The position numbers were made by a program, and so were the translations under genes. This document shows, piece after piece, positions 8,645-17,330 of a stretch of DNA of 64,000 bases. A model generated the notes under the pieces. That model made no database searches and had not been told where the DNA came from. It was given only the letters and a program-made list of their open reading frames with translations. Every line of letters begins with the position of its first letter. The stretch's first letter is position 1. This DNA is from JBBSEX01 sp038239345 (GTDB lineage Bacteria > Acidobacteriota > Terriglobia > Bryobacterales > Bryobacteraceae). Location: the NCBI GenBank assembly GCA_038239345.1, contig JBBSEX010000008.1:1-64000 (forward strand), read 5' to 3'.

Positions 8645-9445
8645 TTACTGATTAATCGAAACCGGCAAAATGGCTGCCTGATCGTCTTCGTCTCGCGAAA
8701 AATTGGAGAAGTTAATCGACAACTGCGCCGGTCCTACCAAACGAGTATCGATCACACTCTCTATATGCCGGGGAATCGAAATACCATCCCGGATTTCATA
8801 TACGCGCACGAATTCAACCTTCTTCAGAAATACCGACGGATTTTTTACAAAACGGCCAGCTTCGCGCACCGGCAGATAGGTCTGTTCATCCAGCCATACA
8901 TCGCCTTTGAACAAACCGATAAGTTTTTTTCGGGGAGAAACCTGAAATACGTAAGCCAGCCTACCGTTAGCGGTGATCTCACCCTTATATTTAAATTTAT
9001 AGTTAGTCGGCGTAATCGCCAACCGCGAAAGATCGCGTGCTTGCTGCTCGGCTTCCAGGTAGCGGGCGATTACATCTTTCTTGATAGTATTATCGCCGCT
9101 GAACTTGAATCGATCGTAGACTACCAGCCCAACTTTGGAGATTTTTCGCAGGGCCTGCATCGTGCCGCGCTTCTGAAGTTTAGGTAGCTCGGCATCGATT
9201 TCCATGTCCATTTTGACGCCTCGCAAGGCGTTTTCCTGGCCTTTTGCGGCTGAAAGATAGCCATCAAGGATTTTCGTCGTCAGCTGGTCTGTGCTGGATT
9301 CTTCGGCCCCCAGGAACGAATGAACGGGCAGAAGAAGGAACGAAATTAGAAACACGCTGAGCCGCAATACCAAACCTTTATAACCCCTTGGAAAATCTCT
9401 ACTAAGGCTAACAGGAACGACATTGAAAAACAAACCCTTCGACAT
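8645..9445 (-). CDS. Exported LolA-like-fold protein of unknown function
   Basis: 266 residues if started at the ATG at 9445, which has a close AGGA 4 bases upstream. The longer frame to 9562 would start with GTG and add 39 low-complexity residues. A hydrophobic signal segment (about residues 24-46 of the shorter form, RLSVFLISFLLLPVHSFLGA) is followed by an alternation of short strands with phrases such as 'GRLAYVFQVSPRKK', 'GDVWLDEQTYLPVREAGRF' and 'SIPRHIESVIDTRL'. These resemble outer-membrane lipoprotein-sorting/DUF-type beta folds common in Acidobacteria. I cannot assign a function. It lies 80 bases upstream of hpnJ on the same strand and could be co-transcribed with it. Confidence 0.6.
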   Translation of the reverse strand: MSKGLFFNVVPVSLSRDFPRGYKGLVLRLSVFLISFLLLPVHSFLGAEESSTDQLTTKILDGYLSAAKGQENALRGVKMDMEIDAELPKLQKRGTMQALRKISKVGLVVYDRFKFSGDNTIKKDVIARYLEAEQQARDLSRLAITPTNYKFKYKGEITANGRLAYVFQVSPRKKLIGLFKGDVWLDEQTYLPVREAGRFVKNPSVFLKKVEFVRVYEIRDGISIPRHIESVIDTRLVGPAQLSINFSNFSRDEDDQAAILPVSINQ

Positions 9446-9606
9446 ATATCCTATAGACGCGCCTGGTCCGGTCATTGATTCTTCTGTCCTCTGCTTTCCA
9501 TGAAACCCCGCCGCCGGTGTTTCGTTCCAGCGAGCGGCATTGGGAGCAGCGACAGAACCCACCTAAGCCTGTACGGCAAGTGGCGCCGGGAGTTCCAAGT
9601 TAATTG

Positions 9607-12033
9607 CTACAGTAGACTGGCTTTGCGTTGGTTTTCGTTTCGTGTTCCGTCATCCAGGACGGCGCGGATCTTCGCTCCGAGTACTTCGAGGGTAAACGGC
9701 TTTTGCAGAAATGCGGCGCCCGAGGCTTTGACGCGGTCCGCTACTTGGCTCTCGGAATAGCCTGACATAAACAGAACCTTTAGCTGCGGCCGTACCTGAT
9801 GGATCATCTCCGCCAGATCGACGCCCGTTAGCCGCGGCATTATCAGATCGGAAACTAATAGCTGGATCGCCTCGGGATGCGCGGCGGCAAGGGCCAGCCC
9901 TTCTTCGGGATCCGCCGTCGATAGCACAGTGTAGCCATTACTGCGGAGCATGTCCTGCACTACGCGCCGAACTCCATCTTCATCTTCCACCAGCAGGATG
10001 GTCTCGGTGCCCCGCAGCCGCGCCACCTCTTCGGCTTTGCTAATCTCCGCCGGGCCGGTTTCCACGGCCGGCAAATAGATACGGAACGTTGTACCCAGCC
10101 CCACGGTGGACTGAACGAAAATGTTGCCCCCGTGCTGCTTCACAATGCCATAGCTGGTCGGCAACCCTAATCCGGTGCCTTCGCCTTTTGGCTTGGTCGT
10201 AAAAAAGGGCTCGAATAAACGCGGCCGCAACTTCGGGTCGATCCCGGTGCCGACGTCGCTCACCGCTAACATTAAGTAGCGTTTGCCACCCTGATCGGGA
10301 GCCTTCGGCAGAAATGCCGAGTCGAGATAACGTTCCCCTGTCTCAATGGTCAGCGTCCCGCCATTGGGCATCGCATCGCGAGCGTTCATCGCCAGGTTCA
10401 GAATCACAAGCTCAATTTGGGACGCATCGGCCAGCATCCAACCGCGAATGGGGGAGACCGTTAGTATGAGTTCCACCTGCTCACTGATTACCCGGCGGAG
10501 CATCCGGTGCATGTCCAGGACGATCGCGTTCAGGTCGACTATTTTCGACACCACCACAGTCCGCCGGCTGAACATCAGCAGCTGTTTTGTCAGGTCCGTC
10601 GCCCGGTCGGTGGCTTGTAGCGCGGTCGCCAGATCTTCGCGGTTCTCATCGCCGGTCGGCAGACGGTCGAAAATCAGTTGACAGTAACCGTTGATCACGG
10701 TCAGCAAATTATTAAAATCGTGAGCGACTCCACCCGCCAGGCGCCCGACCGCTTCCATTTTCTGGGCCTGCAGAAGTTGCTCTTCCAGGAGTTTGCTTTC
10801 CGTTGTATCGGCAACTACATTGACAATGCCGTGCACCGTTCCCGAAGAATCGCGCAGGCCCGACGTCCACAAATCCACTGATATTTCCGCCCCGTCTTCG
10901 CGTACCATCTTGCCACCGGCTCGCGTCACCGTTTCGCCGCTTCGCGCCCTCCGCAGAAGGGTCTGAAATTGAACCTCATCGCCAGGCAGGATAATCGGCA
11001 ACCGGTGGTATAGCACTTTGGCCGCGCTCCATCCGAAGATGGCTTCCGAAGCTCTGTTCCAAGTGCAGACACAGCCCTCCAGGTCGATACAAAATATCGC
11101 CAGGGGTGAAGTCTGAATCACCGCGTCCAACTGATCGTTAAGACTGCGAAGCTGCTCATCGGCGCGCTTCCGCTCGGTAACATCACGCCCATTAATCACC
11201 ACGCCGCGCACCCCAGCGTCTTTCGACAGATTCTTTCCCACTGCCTCAAGCACCCGCCAAGACCCGTCGGAATGTTGAAATCGGCATTCGCAGGCCCGGG
11301 CGCTGCCGGGGTCCGACCAAAGAATGCTCAGTTCCCGCTGCATCCGCGTGCGGTCGTCCGGATGCATCACATTGAAAATGAGCTTTCCTACGGATTCCGA
11401 AGCCGAGTAACCCAGAACCCGATCAATCGCCGGACTCGCATAGCGAATCGCTCCATCCTCGTTCAGAACAAGGATTACTTCCTGGGCATTCTCGATGAGC
11501 GAACGGTAATATTCTTCGCTCCGCCGGAGCGCGTCGGTGGAGCGTTTTCGTTCCGTTGCATAATGCATCACCCGCAGTAAAAGCGCCCCGTCTACCTTGC
11601 CCTTAACCAAATAGTCCTGGGCGCCATGATGGATTGCGTTAAGCGCGGTTTCCTCATTGTCGATTCCCGTCAGGACGACAATCGGAATAGTGGGCGCGGC
11701 GCGGTGGAAACGCGCGATGGTTTCCAGCCCCTGCACGTCGGGCAAGGACAGATCGAGGAGCACGATGTCGAAAGAGGGCCCTCTGGGATTGCTCGAGTCC
11801 ACCCGCTGCAGGGCGCTGCGCAGGGAAGTGGTGTGGGTAAGTTGTATGCGTGCAGGAGCGACGTCCTCGACAGCCTCCCGTAGGAGTCTGGCATCGGCCG
11901 GATTGTCTTCCACCAGAAGAACTTCAATCGGACGCCCCATGGATTCGGTCTCGATTTGACGGACCATACTTACACGTTTATTTCCTTTGTAGTAGTACAA
12001 ATAAAAGTACTGGTACCGCTCCGGCGCCCGCAC
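9607..12033 (-). CDS. Hybrid sensor histidine kinase (REC-PAS-PAS-HisKA-HATPase-REC)
   Basis: 808 residues from the longest frame. Better starts are the ATG codons at residue 23 (11967) or 32, since the first 22 residues are Tyr-rich and unlike a protein start. Order of domains: receiver (about 37-155, acceptor Asp in VLLDLSLPD near 93), PAS (about 170-290), PAS (about 300-420), HisKA with GGVAHDFNNLL (His near 435), HATPase with AMNARDAMPNGG and GTGLGLPTSYGIV, and a C-terminal receiver (about 675-795, VSDLIMP). There are no transmembrane helices, so it senses cytosolic cues or works inside a phosphorelay driven by the N-terminal receiver. No cognate output regulator is next to it. Confidence 0.92.
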   Translation of the reverse strand: MRAPERYQYFYLYYYKGNKRVSMVRQIETESMGRPIEVLLVEDNPADARLLREAVEDVAPARIQLTHTTSLRSALQRVDSSNPRGPSFDIVLLDLSLPDVQGLETIARFHRAAPTIPIVVLTGIDNEETALNAIHHGAQDYLVKGKVDGALLLRVMHYATERKRSTDALRRSEEYYRSLIENAQEVILVLNEDGAIRYASPAIDRVLGYSASESVGKLIFNVMHPDDRTRMQRELSILWSDPGSARACECRFQHSDGSWRVLEAVGKNLSKDAGVRGVVINGRDVTERKRADEQLRSLNDQLDAVIQTSPLAIFCIDLEGCVCTWNRASEAIFGWSAAKVLYHRLPIILPGDEVQFQTLLRRARSGETVTRAGGKMVREDGAEISVDLWTSGLRDSSGTVHGIVNVVADTTESKLLEEQLLQAQKMEAVGRLAGGVAHDFNNLLTVINGYCQLIFDRLPTGDENREDLATALQATDRATDLTKQLLMFSRRTVVVSKIVDLNAIVLDMHRMLRRVISEQVELILTVSPIRGWMLADASQIELVILNLAMNARDAMPNGGTLTIETGERYLDSAFLPKAPDQGGKRYLMLAVSDVGTGIDPKLRPRLFEPFFTTKPKGEGTGLGLPTSYGIVKQHGGNIFVQSTVGLGTTFRIYLPAVETGPAEISKAEEVARLRGTETILLVEDEDGVRRVVQDMLRSNGYTVLSTADPEEGLALAAAHPEAIQLLVSDLIMPRLTGVDLAEMIHQVRPQLKVLFMSGYSESQVADRVKASGAAFLQKPFTLEVLGAKIRAVLDDGTRNENQRKASLL

Positions 12034-12339
12034 TATAAGCGAATTTGTTCGGCAAAGCCGGCGAGTGTTTTCACAAGATAGACCGCTGTATTCCTATTGG
12101 CGCGTGGAGGTTACGCCCCTCTAAGTGCTTGGCAGAAATCAGAATCGCTCTATTCCCGGACTCATACAACTCGTTACTAGTCCTAGAAGTGTGAACGAGA
12201 TTAGACCATCTTCGGATGTTGTATTATTAAATAAAACCGGGCGGTTATTTTTAAAAATATCGCTTAGCAAGGCCAGAATCGCTACTGTGAAACTTGGGTT
12301 GTGCCGGGCGGCGGCCGGGGATCCCCCGTCGAATGGCGG
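12034..12339. other. Intergenic region between hybrid kinase and rplU, no gene
   Basis: About 300 bases with an AT-rich patch (12215-12270). It should hold the promoter of the kinase gene (minus). I found no convincing gene, RNA or repeat here. Confidence 0.5.
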
Positions 12340-12368
12340 TTGGCAGCCGTTTGTTGTATACTCATAAA
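12340..12368 (+). promoter_or_regulatory. Candidate promoter of rplU-rpmA-obgE (TTGGCA-N17-CATAAA)
   Basis: TTGGCA (12340-12345, five of six consensus matches) is followed after 17 bases by CATAAA (12363-12368, four of six). A start near 12375 would leave an untranslated leader of about 100 bases before rplU, long enough for the leader control often seen in ribosomal protein operons. Confidence 0.4.
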
Positions 12369-12476
12369 TTAGGCTGCTAGAGTGTGAGTCGTTCTACGCC
12401 CGCGCACCGCAGTTGCCCCCAAAACTAGATCTGAGGCAGGATCGGTACTGATAGGATCTTAAACTTAAGAGGAACT

Positions 12477-12785
12477 ATGTACGCAGTAATTGAAACCGGT
12501 GGCAAACAGTACCGCGTCGCGCCCGGCGACGTAATCAAGATCGAAACAATTTCCGGCGAGGTTGGGTCGACTGTAGAGTTCGATCGCGTCCTGGCGGTGA
12601 TGAACGATAGCAACGAGCTGCGTTCGGGCTCGGATCTCGGCGGCGTCAAAGTTACTGGGACGATCGGCGCCAGCGGCCGTGGCGACAAGATCATCGTGTT
12701 TAAGTTCAAGCGCAAAAAGCAATACAAGCGCACCATTGGACATCGCCAGAACTTCACGACTGTTACCGTCAACGAGATTATTTAG
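12477..12785 (+). CDS. rplU: Ribosomal protein bL21
   Basis: 102 residues starting MYAVIETGGKQYRV, the universal L21 N-terminus, and ending with the rRNA-binding KRKKQYKRTIGHRQ segment. Length is normal. It binds 23S rRNA in the large subunit. A good AGAGGA lies 4 bases before the ATG. It begins the conserved rplU-rpmA-obgE cluster; rpmA follows after 31 bases. Confidence 0.98.
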   Translation: MYAVIETGGKQYRVAPGDVIKIETISGEVGSTVEFDRVLAVMNDSNELRSGSDLGGVKVTGTIGASGRGDKIIVFKFKRKKQYKRTIGHRQNFTTVTVNEII

Positions 12786-12816
12786 CAACCCGCTTTCACC
12801 AGGATAAGGATTCGCA

Positions 12817-13101
12817 ATGGCACACAAAAAAGGTTTAGGTAGCTCCAAGAACGGTCGGGATTCCAATGCGCAGCGGCTCGGCATCAAGGCCTTCGGCGGC
12901 GAGTTCATCCCCGGCGGCTCAATCATCGTCCGCCAGCGCGGCACCAGGATCAAGCCGGGTGTGAATGTTGGAATTGGCAAGGATGACACTTTATTCGCGA
13001 AGGTCACCGGCGTGGTCGAATTTCGCGACCGGGGCCGGATGGGCAAGTTCGTTAATGTCGTGGCCGCCATTCCCCTCGCGCCGCCCGAAACCGTCAATTA
13101 G
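12817..13101 (+). CDS. rpmA: Ribosomal protein bL27
   Basis: 94 residues starting MAHKKGLGSSKNGRDSNAQRLGIKAFGG, diagnostic for L27, which reaches into the peptidyl-transferase centre. The N-terminus starts directly with the conserved AHKKG, so there is no cleavable Firmicutes-type extension. Ribosome binding site AAGGA sits 6 bases before the ATG. An intrinsic-terminator-like hairpin follows before obgE. Confidence 0.98.
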   Translation: MAHKKGLGSSKNGRDSNAQRLGIKAFGGEFIPGGSIIVRQRGTRIKPGVNVGIGKDDTLFAKVTGVVEFRDRGRMGKFVNVVAAIPLAPPETVN

Positions 13102-13121
13102 TTGGCATTCCGCAAGGACAA

Positions 13122-13157
13122 GAGCCGGTAGCCGCGTGCTGCCGGCTTTGCATTTTT
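13122..13157 (+). terminator. Terminator-like hairpin between rpmA and obgE
   Basis: GCCGGTAGC (13124-13132) pairs with GCTGCCGGC (13138-13146) with one G-U wobble and a 5-base loop; flanking A/T pairs extend the stem to about 12 pairs. A broken T run (TTTGCATTTTT) follows. It lies inside the conserved operon, so it may act as an attenuator that lowers obgE relative to the ribosomal proteins. Confidence 0.5.
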
Positions 13158-13181
13158 ACCGTACTCCCAGAGATCCTTTCC

Positions 13182-14252
13182 ATGTTTATCGATGAAGTAA
13201 AAGTCTCCGTCAAAGCCGGCAATGGCGGCAACGGATGCCTGGCATTCCGCCGGGAGAAATTCGTCCCCCGCGGCGGCCCTAGCGGCGGAGATGGCGGGCG
13301 TGGCGGCAGCGTCTCGCTTACCGCTTCCCCGCATTACAACACCCTGCTGCATTTTCGCTTCAACCCCGAGCATAAAGCACAACGCGGGCGGCATGGCGAG
13401 GGAAGTAATCGCACGGGTCATGACGGCACGTCGATCGACCTTCCGGTCCCGATCGGTACCGTCGTTTATGACGCCGATACCGGCGAGTTACTGCATGACT
13501 TCACCGAAGCCGGCGAGACGTTCGTTGTCGCTCAGGGCGGACGGGGCGGACGGGGCAATGCCCGCTTTGCCACCTCCACGCACCAGGCGCCCACGAAGCA
13601 CGAACCCGGCCATCTGGGCGATGAAAAGCATTTGCGTTTTGAGCTGAAACTACTGGCCGACGTAGGTTTGGTCGGCTTCCCCAATGCCGGAAAGTCGACC
13701 TTGATTTCGCGCATTTCCGCCGCCCGGCCGAAGATCGCCGATTATCCATTTACCACGCTGGAACCGAATCTCGGTGTGGTGAGCTATGGCGAGCAGACGT
13801 TCGTCGTAGCCGACATTCCAGGGTTGATCGAAGGCGCGCATTTGGGACACGGATTGGGCATCCAGTTCCTCCGTCATATCGAGCGCACGCGGCTCCTGGT
13901 GCATTTAGTGGATGTCTCGGAATCCACCGGCCGCGATCCCGTGGATGATTTCAACGTGATTCTAGCCGAACTCGAAGCCTTCAGCGAAGATCTGGCTGCC
14001 AAACCGATGATTGTTGTGGCGACGAAGATGGATGCGGCCGACGATCATTCGCGGGTAGCGGCGATTGAGGCATGTGCCGCTGAATCGGGGCTGGCATTCT
14101 TTAAGATTTCCAGTGTCACTGGAGATGGAATCGAGGCCTTAAAATCCGAGATGGCGAAGCGCGTGGCGTTGCCGAAACCGGACGCAAATTCCGCTCTCGA
14201 ACCGATCGGCCGATTCAACAACGAATCTCACGATCCATCAAACGCGCGGTAG
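13182..14252 (+). CDS. obgE: GTPase Obg/CgtA
   Basis: 356 residues. The Gly-rich Obg domain (1-158) carries the typical AGNGGNGCLAFRREKFVPRG start. The GTPase domain (159 to about 330) has the P-loop GFPNAGKST (165-173), switch region DYPFTTL, DIPGLIEGA, and TKMD as the G4 motif. There is no extra C-terminal OCT domain, as in most Gram-negatives. Obg acts in late 50S assembly and stress signalling. It is the third gene of the rplU-rpmA-obgE cluster, 80 bases after rpmA. Confidence 0.97.
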   Translation: MFIDEVKVSVKAGNGGNGCLAFRREKFVPRGGPSGGDGGRGGSVSLTASPHYNTLLHFRFNPEHKAQRGRHGEGSNRTGHDGTSIDLPVPIGTVVYDADTGELLHDFTEAGETFVVAQGGRGGRGNARFATSTHQAPTKHEPGHLGDEKHLRFELKLLADVGLVGFPNAGKSTLISRISAARPKIADYPFTTLEPNLGVVSYGEQTFVVADIPGLIEGAHLGHGLGIQFLRHIERTRLLVHLVDVSESTGRDPVDDFNVILAELEAFSEDLAAKPMIVVATKMDAADDHSRVAAIEACAAESGLAFFKISSVTGDGIEALKSEMAKRVALPKPDANSALEPIGRFNNESHDPSNAR

Positions 14253-14255
14253 GTC

Positions 14256-15524
14256 TTATTCGTTAGCCCGGGATGCGGCATCGTGTCCGGCCAAAATCGC
14301 CGGGGAAATTTCGCGGGCCTGCTGAAAGAAGTTCGCTCGCGATAAATTCTTGTAAACCAGCCCCGCCACACCGGACGCCACTGGTCCGTTGATTGACTTT
14401 CCGCCAGTCAGCAGCACCACCACTACCAGCTTGTTCCGGCCGACGTCGTTAAACGATCCGAACCAGCCCAGATGCGTGGGCGACCGGGAATCAGTACAAG
14501 TTCCCGTCTTACCGGCAATGGGTTCGTTTTGATCGTAGCCCGCTCGCCGCGCGGTTCCGTATTCAACGGCGCCCATCATGCCCGGCTTTACTTCTGGTAT
14601 CCAATCCTGAATATCCAATTGGCGCTTCACGCGCGGAACGAAGCCACTCAATTCTGCCTGAGTCCGGGGATATTGCAGATAATACAGCGTTCCGCCGTTA
14701 GCAATCGATCCCACCAGCGCGGCCAGTTGGAGTGGCGTCAGATTGATGCCCAGCCCGAAGCTAGTCATCATGCCCACACCGCCGTCTCTAGGAGGTGTGT
14801 CCGGCCATGTCCCGGATTCTTCGCCAGTGATTCCTAATCCAGCCTTTTCGCCCAAGCCGAATAGCCGGGCATAGTAGGTGACCCGCTCATAACCCAGCAT
14901 TTCGCCGACGTTCGAGAAGTAGTGATTATTCGATCGGGCCAATGCTTCCGTTAAGCCCATGCGCAAACGGCCGGAGAGCCGGAGCATCGTGTTGCGTTCC
15001 ACTACGCCTTCGCTCAAGCCAGCCAGTGCGGCAACGATTTTGATCGTCGAGCAAGGCTGATAACCGCTCTGTAAAGCAAGTTTCTGATTCACCATCGTCA
15101 GCACGCGGCCGGTACTCGGGTCCACGACCACGACGGTGCCATTCAAGGGTCCAAGCGCGTCCACCGCGGCTCGACGGACCACCAGATCTTCCCCATCGAC
15201 GCTATCGCCGTCGGTAGAGTTGGCAAATGTCGGAGATTTCCAGGGACTCGCAGCTACCCGGCGCTTCTGTGCATTCTGCGCCGCTTGCCGGGAGACTTTG
15301 GTGAAATGGGTTGCCGGAATATGCCGTACACCGGCGACAGCCACCTTCGCGGTAACGCGCGCCGGCGTTGCTATTTTGTGACTGATGCTGGTAGGCTTCT
15401 TTTTCTTTTTTACGGCCGTCGCCCCGAACAGCGCCGGAAGACAACACAGAAGCGCGGCCACAGCAATTACCCTTCTCATCGTTGAGTGACCGATCCCGGT
15501 TGTGGTGAAGGCGCGCTGGGGCAT
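14256..15524 (-). CDS. Exported penicillin-binding-type transpeptidase
   Basis: 422 residues when started at the ATG at 15524 (AGGAA about 9 bases upstream); frames to 15605 or a shorter start at 15479 are possible. A signal peptide (VIAVAALLCCLPALFGATA) is followed by a basic KKKKK stretch and a linker of about 80 residues. The transpeptidase domain has the active-site Ser in STIK, the SNN motif about 39 residues later, and KTGT near the C-terminus. It lacks a PBP dimerisation domain, so it is not a full class B PBP; a DD-peptidase or small MrdA-like enzyme acting on peptidoglycan is likely. It is convergent with obgE, with only 3 bases between. Confidence 0.85.
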   Translation of the reverse strand: MPQRAFTTTGIGHSTMRRVIAVAALLCCLPALFGATAVKKKKKPTSISHKIATPARVTAKVAVAGVRHIPATHFTKVSRQAAQNAQKRRVAASPWKSPTFANSTDGDSVDGEDLVVRRAAVDALGPLNGTVVVVDPSTGRVLTMVNQKLALQSGYQPCSTIKIVAALAGLSEGVVERNTMLRLSGRLRMGLTEALARSNNHYFSNVGEMLGYERVTYYARLFGLGEKAGLGITGEESGTWPDTPPRDGGVGMMTSFGLGINLTPLQLAALVGSIANGGTLYYLQYPRTQAELSGFVPRVKRQLDIQDWIPEVKPGMMGAVEYGTARRAGYDQNEPIAGKTGTCTDSRSPTHLGWFGSFNDVGRNKLVVVVLLTGGKSINGPVASGVAGLVYKNLSRANFFQQAREISPAILAGHDAASRANE

Positions 15525-15628
15525 GCTCTCTGTTCCTGTAAGAAGAATTAAGCTCTTGTAACTAAACCGCTGATTTAGATTTTGCTTAGAACTTGTTGTA
15601 ATCATTGTGCGATAGAATCCTTAGCGCG

Positions 15629-16378
15629 TCAAGCGGCAGTCCATCCTCCATCTAGAGTTTGCGCCGATCCATGAACGAAAGCCGCCTCCGCCGAGGCTAA
15701 ATAGAGCGCCATGTACGCTACTTCTTCCGGCTTGCCGAGACGTCCCACGGGCTGCCGGGCATTTAACTCGGCTCGAACCTTTTCTTTCTCGTGGCTATGA
15801 TATTTTTCCAGATAAGCGTCGACAAACGGGGTGTCCACGGTTCCTGGACAGATACAATTCACACGAAATTCCGTGGGATAATCCACCGCCAGCTGGCGTG
15901 TCATGGCGATGACGGCGCCTTTCGTCGCGCAATAGGCGAATCGGCGCTTCACTCCAACCAAGCCCGCCACGGAAGCGATGTTGACGATGGAGCCGTGGGA
16001 AGCGGCAAGCAGTGGAACCGCTTTCTTGGTGACCAGGAAAAGGCCTTCAACATTGACCCGAAAAAGCCGCTGAAAGTCGGCCAATTCCGTTTCGGTGACG
16101 CCCCCAACCAAACCGATCCCCGCATTATTTACCAGGATATCGAGCTTGGGTATACTGGAAAAAGTCCTCTTTACCGACTCTTCACTGGTGATATCGCACT
16201 CGACGGCAATCGATCCGGCAAGCTCGGCGGATAGATCTCTAGCCCTCTTAACGTCGATGTCGGCGATCATGACCGCAGCTCCGGCAGCGGTGAATACGCG
16301 GCATGTGGCTTCACCGATCCCACTGGCACCGCCCGTCACCAGGGCTACCTTGCCGTCCAGCCGAAACGGAATACTCAT
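15629..16378 (-). CDS. Short-chain dehydrogenase/reductase
   Basis: 249 residues, classical SDR. It has TGGASGIG (cofactor-binding Gly motif, about 15-22), NNAG (about 86-89), a catalytic Ser near SIVNIASVAG and YCATK (YxxxK). An Asp after the second strand (MIADID) favours NAD over NADP. The C-terminal LASAEAAFVHGSAQTLDGGW is standard. Sequence style recalls sugar-acid dehydrogenases such as 2-keto-3-deoxy-L-fuconate dehydrogenase, and the neighbour (a TIM-barrel isomerase 4 bases upstream on the same strand) suggests a sugar-catabolic pair, but the substrate is not certain. Confidence 0.92.
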   Translation of the reverse strand: MSIPFRLDGKVALVTGGASGIGEATCRVFTAAGAAVMIADIDVKRARDLSAELAGSIAVECDITSEESVKRTFSSIPKLDILVNNAGIGLVGGVTETELADFQRLFRVNVEGLFLVTKKAVPLLAASHGSIVNIASVAGLVGVKRRFAYCATKGAVIAMTRQLAVDYPTEFRVNCICPGTVDTPFVDAYLEKYHSHEKEKVRAELNARQPVGRLGKPEEVAYMALYLASAEAAFVHGSAQTLDGGWTAA

Positions 16379-16381
16379 CCC

Positions 16382-17281
16382 CTATACCATTCGATCCAGA
16401 AGTTTCTTAGCCGCGGCGATGCCTTCATACTCGCTCATATGTTCGCCTTCGAATTCAATTCCTACCCAATTGTGATATCCCGCCGATAACGCGATATTCA
16501 GCAGCCGCGCCAAGTCGAACTTCGGGTGCGTGCCATCCGGCAAAAAGTCGAGGCACTTGAAACTTACGCCCTTGGCATACGGCATCATTTGGGCCACACC
16601 TTCATATCGGTCGATTTTGCCGTAGAAGTTACCAAAATCGGGAAGTAGGCCAAAATTAGGCAAGTTCACCATCTTCATAAGGCGCACCAGCACTTCGGGA
16701 TCAGACGACAGGCCCCCGTGATTCTCAATAATGATATTCAGGCCCGCCTTCTTGCCGTAGTCGCAGAGGTAGGCGAAGCTTTCCGCGCAGTAGCCAATAA
16801 AGGAAGAGATTTCCTCGGGAGTTTTCGGTTCCATATCGGAACGCATATTCGTGCGGATGGAGTGACAGCCAAGCTCGGCGGCATAGTCAACCCATTTGAA
16901 GTGATTCCGCGCCGCCTTGAAGCGCTCCTCCTTGACCGAGTGGCCCATTGAACCCTCGTCGTCGCACATGATCAGAACGCCCTTGGTGCCCGTGTCGGCC
17001 ATCGACTTCTTCAAGCGCTGGATATAGCCGGCGGTGGGCGACGACCATAGCGCGTTTACGAACTCCAATCCTTCAATATTGAACTGGTCGCGAGCGATGC
17101 GCGGGAAATCGAGGTTCGTTAGCATCTTCGATTGGATGGCCCGGTGAATCGACCATTCCGCCAAAGAGATTCGAAACTTCCGATCGGCCGGAGGCTGGGC
17201 CGACGAGGCTGGCGATTGAGCACCCGCAAGGTAGGGCAGTGCCAGGGCACCGAGAGATTTTATAACGTCACGACGCAGCAT
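16382..17281 (-). CDS. Exported sugar phosphate isomerase/epimerase-type TIM barrel
   Basis: 299 residues. The start MLRRDVIKSLGALAL is a twin-arginine-like signal with an Ala-rich cleavage zone (about 20). The remainder is an AP-endonuclease-2-like TIM barrel with metal ligands in IIENHGG, LLPDFGNF and GIEFEGEH. This family, abundant in Acidobacteria and Planctomycetes, includes xylose-isomerase-like sugar epimerases. The gene is 4 bases upstream of the SDR on the same strand, so the two are probably co-expressed, although an exported isomerase and a cytosolic SDR would act in different compartments. Confidence 0.87.
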   Translation of the reverse strand: MLRRDVIKSLGALALPYLAGAQSPASSAQPPADRKFRISLAEWSIHRAIQSKMLTNLDFPRIARDQFNIEGLEFVNALWSSPTAGYIQRLKKSMADTGTKGVLIMCDDEGSMGHSVKEERFKAARNHFKWVDYAAELGCHSIRTNMRSDMEPKTPEEISSFIGYCAESFAYLCDYGKKAGLNIIIENHGGLSSDPEVLVRLMKMVNLPNFGLLPDFGNFYGKIDRYEGVAQMMPYAKGVSFKCLDFLPDGTHPKFDLARLLNIALSAGYHNWVGIEFEGEHMSEYEGIAAAKKLLDRMV

Positions 17282-17330
17282 AGTCAGCTAGTGTAGCAAC
17301 GAGATGACAGGCTGGTGTACCCTGAAGCGG

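Noticed and set aside
12465..13097. 210-residue minus-strand frame across rplU and rpmA
   Set aside because: Antisense of two certain ribosomal protein genes.
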